A stretch of 10,796 nt of DNA from an uncultured Gemmatimonadota bacterium (GTDB lineage: Bacteria > Gemmatimonadota > Gemmatimonadetes > Gemmatimonadales > Gemmatimonadaceae): assembly GCA_946887155.1 (NCBI GenBank), contig CAMPKM010000063.1:1-10796 (forward strand). The letters run 5' to 3'. Shown in pieces: positions 6,515-10,796 of the stretch (the stretch's first letter is position 1; every line of letters begins with the position of its first letter). Both the position numbers and the translations under genes were made by a program. The notes beneath the pieces were generated by a model that worked only from the letters and a program-made list of their open reading frames with translations, had not been told where the DNA came from and searched no databases.

Positions 6515-6991
6515 TCAGGGACGAGGTTTGGTCAAACTGTCACGCTTCGCCCGCGTCAGCGCACGGTCGAGCGCATTGGCAAACGCCTGCTTCTCTCGAG
6601 ACCCATAGGCCGCATGACCGCCCGTCTCCACGCCGCTGCTGCGCAGCCCATCCATGAAGTTTCTCAGGGACAGTCGCTCACCGATACTCTCCTCCGTGAA
6701 CACCTCACCGCGCGGATCGATCACCGTCACGCCTTTCGGCACGAGCAACGCCGCCAGCGGAATATCCTGCGTCACCGCCACGTCGCCCGACTCGGCATGT
6801 GCAACGATGTAGCGATCAGCAGCGTCGAACGAACCGTCCACCCGAACGGTGGTCAGGCAATCGTAGCCAGCCGGGATAACGATGCGCTGGTTCGCCACGA
6901 GAATCGTATCCAGTTTCAGGCGGTCCGACGTCCGGAAACAGATCTCCTTCACGACCTGCGGCGCGGCATCGGCATCGATCCAGAGTTTCAT
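6515..6991 (-). CDS. yaiI: YaiI/YqxD family protein (DUF188, PIN-like fold)
   Basis: A 158-residue conserved cytoplasmic protein of a family with a PIN-nuclease-like fold and no settled function. The match runs the full length: MKLWIDADAAP (1-11), LVANQR (31-36), TVRVDGSFDAADRYIV (48-63), VTQDIPLAALLV (73-84), DPRGEVFTEESI (92-103), ERLSLRNFMDGLRSSG (105-120) and REKQAFANALDRAL (132-145). The conserved acidic residues of the N-terminal and DIPLA motifs are present. The family motif is normally DADACP, but here the Cys is replaced by Ala at residue 10. The ATG at 6989-6991 is at the conserved N-terminus. No SD is visible, so it may be weakly translated or leaderless. It is the first gene of a two-gene unit with the GNAT-like gene and diverges from the VOC gene across 163 bp. 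Confidence 0.95.
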   Translation of the reverse strand: MKLWIDADAAPQVVKEICFRTSDRLKLDTILVANQRIVIPAGYDCLTTVRVDGSFDAADRYIVAHAESGDVAVTQDIPLAALLVPKGVTVIDPRGEVFTEESIGERLSLRNFMDGLRSSGVETGGHAAYGSREKQAFANALDRALTRAKRDSLTKPRP

Positions 6992-7142
6992 GCTGGAAAG
7001 TACACAGGTGTCGAGGCCGCTCCATCAGACACCCTCTTCCGTTTGACGCTCCAGCGCTCGCGACTCGGCATGGCTTCATTACACGAGCCCGCACATTTTC
7101 GGACCAGCATGAGTGTGGGCGGGTATGGCAAATATTGCTCGA

Positions 7143-7148
7143 AGGAGG
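7143..7148 (+). promoter_or_regulatory. Ribosome binding site of the VOC gene
   Basis: AGGAGG, within a longer GAAGGAGGTC match, lies 6 nt before the ATG at 7155-7157. It decides the start: the upstream in-frame ATG at 7113 has no SD and would add a tail of 14 residues outside the domain. Confidence 0.88.
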
Positions 7149-7154
7149 TCTCCC

Positions 7155-7598
7155 ATGAGCACCGTGCAGCAGAAGCCGGTTGGCACCTCGATTCGCGCCC
7201 AGGTGACCGGTTTCCATGGCGTCCGATACCTGGTGACCGACGTGCAGAAAACCATGGAGTTTTATCGTGACGTGTTAGGCTTCACCGTCACGCACCAGCA
7301 GTTGCCCGCATTCGCGACGGTAACACTCGACACCCTGCGGCTTCATCTCAGTGGACCCCGCGCATCGGGGTCACGCCCGCTTCCCGGCAACGAGCAACAG
7401 CATCCCGGCGGATCGAACCGCGTGATCCTCCGGGTTCGCGACCTCACCGCCGTGATCGATCGTCTGCGCGCCGACGGCGCCCGATTCCGGAATGAGGTCG
7501 AGGCAGGTCCCGGTGGAAGACAGATCCAGGTGCTCGATCCCGACGACAATCCCGTCGAGCTTCACGAGCCGGCGCAGCAGGAGCAAAGATCGCCCTGA
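7155..7598 (+). CDS. VOC (glyoxalase/bleomycin resistance/dioxygenase) superfamily protein
   Basis: A 147-residue protein with two beta-alpha-beta-beta-beta modules. Module 1 is FHGVRYLVTDVQKTMEFYRDVLGF (about 20-43; blocks HGVRYLVTDV and MEFYRDVLGF), ending with the strand TLRLHLSG (60-67). Module 2 starts NRVILRVRDLTAVIDRLRADGARF (88-111; blocks VILRVRDL and RLRADGARF) and ends QIQVLDPDDNPVELHEP (123-139). H21, H64 and E135 are in positions that usually bind the metal. The position at the start of module 2, normally His, is Asn/Arg here (88-89), so the metal site may be incomplete or different. Family members include lyases, dioxygenases and drug-binding resistance proteins, and the sequence does not choose among them. 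The start at 7155 is set by a strong SD. It is a single gene on the plus strand, divergent from the YaiI/GNAT unit and convergent with the second permease. Confidence 0.92.
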   Translation: MSTVQQKPVGTSIRAQVTGFHGVRYLVTDVQKTMEFYRDVLGFTVTHQQLPAFATVTLDTLRLHLSGPRASGSRPLPGNEQQHPGGSNRVILRVRDLTAVIDRLRADGARFRNEVEAGPGGRQIQVLDPDDNPVELHEPAQQEQRSP

Positions 7599-7738
7599 GT
7601 GCTGCGTCGCGGGATCCACCGAAGTCGCATGCCCCAGGCCGCTTTTTCGCGTGATCGGTGCGGTGCTGATCGCACTTTGCCTACATGATCCTCAGCACCG
7701 GACGCGCCGGACGATTGAACGACCGGTAGCCCTGCCGC

Positions 7739-7756
7739 GTTAGGCCGACGCCTAAC
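7739..7756. terminator. GTTAGGC-CGAC-GCCTAAC stem-loop between convergent genes
   Basis: GTTAGGC (7739-7745) and GCCTAAC (7750-7756) are perfect arms with a 4-nt loop. The site lies 20 bases from the permease stop and 140 bases after the VOC stop, exactly where two transcripts converge. A bidirectional terminator is the obvious role, but neither strand has a following T-tract, so it would be non-canonical. The same 7-mer recurs in coding regions of the window. The rest of the 7599-7775 gap holds one weaker stem, GTGCG (7658-7662) and CGCAC (7671-7675), followed by TTTG, and no gene I can support. Confidence 0.45.
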
Positions 7757-7775
7757 CGGCCCTTGGGCATGTGTT

Positions 7776-10436
7776 TCAGTCGGGGCGCATCGACTCCACC
7801 GGATTGGTGAGCGCCGCTCGGCGCGCAGGGATCCAGCTCGCCAGGAGCGCAATCACCATCAGCACCGAAACGGCCAGGGCGAGCGTGCGGACGTCGCGTG
7901 CTTCCACGCCATACAGACGCGATTCGATCAGCTTGCCGGCGGCCAGCGCTCCAACGGATCCGATACCGACACCCATGCCGGCGAGACCCAGCCCGCGCCT
8001 CAGGACACCGCGCTCGAGCCCACGAGGCGTTGCGCCCAGTGCGAGACGGATACCAAGGCTGCGTCGCTCGAGGCTGACCATGTAGAGCAACGTGCCGGCC
8101 AGACCACCAGCGACAAGGATCAGGGCGACGACGCTGAACGTTCCGAGGAAGAACGCGTCAAAGCGGCGGGCAGCGGAATCCCGTCGCGCCAGTTCGGCGA
8201 TCGCCTGGATCTCGGGTACGGGAACGCGGGGTTCCACGCGCCAGATCGCGGCGCGAAGCTCCGCGACCAACCCGTCATCAGTGCGATCGGTTCGCACGGC
8301 CATCGTCACGCTGCCTGGCGCAAAGGGCAGGCTGATCGCCGGGACGTAGAGCATCCCCTCGTACGGCTGTTCCACGCCATAGTGCCGGGTGTTCCGGGCG
8401 ACGCCCACGACGCGGTAGGCGGTGTTGCCCAGCGAGAACGAACTGCCTAACGCAGCATCACCGCCACCATACACCTCAGTCGCGAGGTGCGCGCTGATGA
8501 TGGCCGGGTAGAGCGCTCCGCGACGGATAGGGCCAGGCCAGTCCTCACCGGCTTCCAGCTGAATATCGAACACGTTGAAGAAGTCATCGCCGACCGGCTG
8601 GACGACGCTCGATCCCTGCCGCGGCGCCTTGCCGGCAAAGAGCGGGCGCGTGGACCAGCAGCACCGCCCTCCGCCAGTCGCTTCGAGGGGCATCGACAGC
8701 CCGAACGTGGCTTGCGCCACTCCCGGCACTTGTGACAACGCGTTCCTGATTGCCTCGCTGCGGCGATGCCACTCTGCGGCTTGCACATCAGGAGAGCCGG
8801 CGCTCGCGACACTGGTGGTTGGAACGGACAGCGGAATCTCTACCACACCAGACGTCCGGAATCCAGGATCCGTGTTGGCCATCCGCATGAAGCTGCGCAA
8901 CAGCCACCCGGCCTGCGCAACCAGAACCAGTGAAAGCGCCACTTCCGCCACCACCAGTGCGCTCCTCAGCCGATGCGCCTCGCGAGTCCCCGAGAGGGTA
9001 CGGCTGGAGTCGCGCAACGGATCACCAGAACCGGTGCGCGCCAACCGCAATGCGGGAACCAGGCCGAACACGACCGCCGTCAGCATTCCGAGTGCGCCGG
9101 CGAAGAGAAGGACTCGTCCATCAATCGAGATGCCCGCCGCGCGCGGGAGCGAAGCCGGCATGAGCGCGAGAAAGGCGCCGACACCGGCAAACGCGATCCA
9201 CGCGCCCGCCGTTGCGCCGGCGGCGCCCAGCAGGACGCTTTCGGTGACGAGCTGCCCGATGAGTGCACGTGGCCGCGCGCCAAGCGCCCGGCGCACAGAC
9301 ATTTCGCGGCTGCGTCCCACACCGCGCGCCAGAAAGAGGTGCGACACGTTGGCGCAGGCGACCAGCAGAAGCAGGCCAACAGCCGCGAGCAACACCCGCA
9401 AAGGTTGTTGAACGCTGCCGGTCGTCGCCTCGCGAAGAGTACGCACCGGCAGTTCCAGTACCCGTCCGTTCTCTGTGTAGCGCCCCGGATATACCCTCGC
9501 CCGCTCCTCCGCAACGCGTGCAGCCTCCTGTCCTGCCTGTTCAATCGTGGCGCCGGCCCTCAGCCGTCCCGCGACCTTGAACATCCAGTAGTCACGTGAG
9601 TTCGCGTAGTCAGCGCCAGGATCGAGCGTTCGCCAGACATCGATGTCGCTATCGACGATAGCCTCGGGCAGCGCAAAGTCCCTGTTGATCACGCCGGCCA
9701 CGGTCACCGGAACATCGTCGATCTGGATCGTCTTTCCGATGATGCTCGCGTCACCGCCGAACAGTCGGATCCAGGTCCCGTAGGAGAGGACGGCGGTATT
9801 CACGAACAGCGAGTCTGCGGGTTGAAGCACGCGACCCGCCACAGGTCGCGCGCCGAACATCGGCAGGAATCCGCCGGTGACGACTGCCTGACGAATGCGC
9901 TGTGGATCGCCATGGTTCGTCAGGTGAGCGTCCTGGGTCGACGCGGCTGCCCACTGTTCGACGGTTCGCATGGCTTCCAGGTCGCGCACCGCGGGCATGG
10001 AATGCTGCCCGAACCCGACGACCACGAGCCGGTCCGCGTCCGGGTACGGCAAGGGACGCAACAACACATGATCGACCACTGCAAAAATCGCACTGACGCT
10101 TCCCACGCCCGCGCCGAGCAGCAGGATCACGCTCAGGGAAAAGATCGGCGTTCGCGCGAGGCTGCGAACACCGTGGCGCATCATGCGAGCGATGGAGTCC
10201 ATCGTGCTTCCTCGTGGAGGACCTGGATTGGCTGGCAGACGTGGCGCGAAGAGGACATCACGCCATTCGAGCGCAACCACCAGCGGCAGGCGGCTGAGCG
10301 CACGCCAGCGCGCAGCGACGGGTTGTGCCGTTGCGGCAATCTGGTCCGCCAATGCCGCTACCATTTCGTCGCCGTCGCGCTCGCGCACCCGACGCGGCAA
10401 CAGGTGCAGCAACACGCGGTACAACCACAACGTCAT
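7776..10436 (-). CDS. MacB/FtsX-like ABC transporter permease of the ADOP type (second paralogue)
   Basis: An 886-residue inner-membrane protein with the same overall plan as the first permease but a different prefix. Residues 1-85 (LYRVLLHLLPRRVRERDGDEM, shown as LYRVLLHLLP and RERDGDEM) belong to the second common prefix type. Core 1 has a TM segment at about 97-120 leading to VDHVLLRPLPYPDADRL (121-137), a periplasmic MacB-like domain to about 340, then TM segments near 347-367, 398-425 and 442-463. It includes the canonical CANVSHLFLARG (361-372), SREMSVRRALGARPR and GLVPALRLAR. Core 2 starts about residue 490 and ends with three TM segments and WIPARRAALTNPVESMRPD. The start ATG (10434-10436) overlaps the PadR stop as ATGA. 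No ATPase lies alongside. Such proteins are proposed relatives of MacB exporters or FtsX-type mechanotransmission proteins, and a role in export is inference. A Cys-Cys pair (GRCCWST) lies in the second periplasmic domain. Confidence 0.93.
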   Translation of the reverse strand: MTLWLYRVLLHLLPRRVRERDGDEMVAALADQIAATAQPVAARWRALSRLPLVVALEWRDVLFAPRLPANPGPPRGSTMDSIARMMRHGVRSLARTPIFSLSVILLLGAGVGSVSAIFAVVDHVLLRPLPYPDADRLVVVGFGQHSMPAVRDLEAMRTVEQWAAASTQDAHLTNHGDPQRIRQAVVTGGFLPMFGARPVAGRVLQPADSLFVNTAVLSYGTWIRLFGGDASIIGKTIQIDDVPVTVAGVINRDFALPEAIVDSDIDVWRTLDPGADYANSRDYWMFKVAGRLRAGATIEQAGQEAARVAEERARVYPGRYTENGRVLELPVRTLREATTGSVQQPLRVLLAAVGLLLLVACANVSHLFLARGVGRSREMSVRRALGARPRALIGQLVTESVLLGAAGATAGAWIAFAGVGAFLALMPASLPRAAGISIDGRVLLFAGALGMLTAVVFGLVPALRLARTGSGDPLRDSSRTLSGTREAHRLRSALVVAEVALSLVLVAQAGWLLRSFMRMANTDPGFRTSGVVEIPLSVPTTSVASAGSPDVQAAEWHRRSEAIRNALSQVPGVAQATFGLSMPLEATGGGRCCWSTRPLFAGKAPRQGSSVVQPVGDDFFNVFDIQLEAGEDWPGPIRRGALYPAIISAHLATEVYGGGDAALGSSFSLGNTAYRVVGVARNTRHYGVEQPYEGMLYVPAISLPFAPGSVTMAVRTDRTDDGLVAELRAAIWRVEPRVPVPEIQAIAELARRDSAARRFDAFFLGTFSVVALILVAGGLAGTLLYMVSLERRSLGIRLALGATPRGLERGVLRRGLGLAGMGVGIGSVGALAAGKLIESRLYGVEARDVRTLALAVSVLMVIALLASWIPARRAALTNPVESMRPD

Positions 10437-10750
10437 CGCTTGTGACCAGCGAGCGCGGGGCGAAGCCCGCGCAGCAGGCTCTCGAGACGCTGGACTTCGG
10501 CGCGAAGAATCGTCCGTCCGGTCGCGGTGATCCGGTACGTGCGGCGGCGGTCCTCAGGATCGCGCGACTCCACTTCATCGATCCAGCGATTGGCGCTCAT
10601 GCGACGCAGGCATCGGTACAGGTTGGCCGGGTCGAGCAACACGTCGTTGTCCGAACGCTCCTCGACGGCCTTGATGATGCCGTAACCATGGCTGGGACCG
10701 TCGGCGAGAACGGCGAGGATAAGAAGGTCGCGCGGGGCGAGAGCAGTCAT
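10433..10750 (-). CDS. PadR-family transcriptional regulator (second cassette)
   Basis: A 105-residue short PadR protein. LLILAVLADGPSHGYGIIKAVEERS (9-33; blocks LLILAVLADGPSHGYGI and KAVEERS) carries the HGYG turn that marks the family. LLDPANLYRCLRRMSANRWID (38-58; block PANLYRCLRRM) is the recognition helix, RRRTYRITATGR the wing, and the C-terminal helix is for dimerisation. It shares the fold but little detail with the first PadR protein in the window, so the two cassettes are not a recent duplication. The ATG is at 10748-10750 with no SD, and the operator-like dyad begins nine bases upstream, leaving a very short leader. The stop overlaps the permease start by ATGA, so the two are translationally coupled. 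It probably represses its own operon. The ligand is unknown. Confidence 0.93.
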   Translation of the reverse strand: MTALAPRDLLILAVLADGPSHGYGIIKAVEERSDNDVLLDPANLYRCLRRMSANRWIDEVESRDPEDRRRTYRITATGRTILRAEVQRLESLLRGLRPALAGHKR

Positions 10751-10758
10751 GGGCCAGG

Positions 10759-10793
10759 TATCTGTCAGGTGACTGATAGTAGTTCGACAGATA
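10759..10793. promoter_or_regulatory. Three-half-site operator upstream of the second PadR gene, with a -10 candidate
   Basis: TATCTGTCA (10759-10767) and TGACTGATA (10770-10778) form a dyad around GG with 8 of 9 positions complementary. A third half-site, GACAGATA (10786-10793), is the exact complement of TATCTGTC. On the minus strand TACTAT (10776-10781) is a good -10 hexamer inside this cluster; its -35 would fall outside the window. A repressor here would cover the promoter. TGTCA/TGACA cores fit known PadR operators, but binding is inferred. Confidence 0.6.
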
Positions 10794-10796
10794 GGG

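Noticed and set aside
7113..7154. Upstream ATG giving a 161-residue VOC protein
   Set aside because: No SD precedes it, whereas the ATG at 7155 has AGGAGG at ideal spacing and starts near the domain.
7599..7738. Hydrophobic peptide-like stretch (VIGAVLIALCLH) downstream of the VOC gene
   Set aside because: It could be a decayed membrane-protein fragment, but there is no start, SD or extended similarity I can recognise.
9822..10530. Plus-strand frames of 207 and 115 codons opposite the second permease and PadR genes
   Set aside because: They are antisense shadows of two clear genes and have His/Arg/Gln-rich translations with no domain.

Overview
The window is chromosomal DNA of high GC content with strong SD sites at only some genes. 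It most likely comes from Gemmatimonadota, with Acidobacteriota as the alternative. Three things suggest this: PadR regulators fused translationally to very long FtsX/MacB-type permeases without an ATPase (the ADOP arrangement), a secreted six-bladed beta-propeller protein carrying the CxxC and GxGPGEF signatures common in Gemmatimonadota, and the general gene style. The taxonomic placement is inference.

Left part (1-1327): a divergent pair. On the minus strand a GbsR/MarR-type regulator is coupled by an ATGA overlap to a lipoprotein start that runs off the left edge. The lipoprotein is probably the periplasmic adaptor of an RND efflux pump. On the plus strand is an NADPH-dependent FMN reductase. 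Between them lies a perfect GTTCAGT/ACTGAAC dyad with a third copy of the half-site. It overlaps a candidate promoter of the regulator and is the likely operator for both directions.

Middle (1347-2965): a minus-strand exported beta-propeller protein, then about 470 bp without a credible gene. That stretch holds a nested inverted repeat of about 120 bp that looks like a REP/MITE-type element, and a second 9-bp inverted repeat.

Permease cassettes (2966-5919 and 7776-10750): two paralogous PadR plus permease pairs, both on the minus strand. In each the permease start overlaps the regulator stop by 4 bp, and each regulator has its own distinct palindromic operator upstream. No ATP-binding subunit is present beside either.

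Between the cassettes (6019-7598): a two-gene minus-strand unit (a YaiI/YqxD family protein followed by a GNAT-like acetyltransferase), divergent from a VOC/glyoxalase-fold gene that has an excellent SD. The convergent junction between the VOC gene and the second permease carries a perfect GTTAGGC stem-loop. The same 7-mer recurs inside coding regions, where it accounts for four of the five TTA leucine codons I found.

I saw no CRISPR array, tRNA, rRNA, prophage or complete insertion sequence. Most of the window is ordinary chromosomal content. The least explained signals are the GTTAGGC pattern, the intergenic repeat element and the three operator-like dyads.
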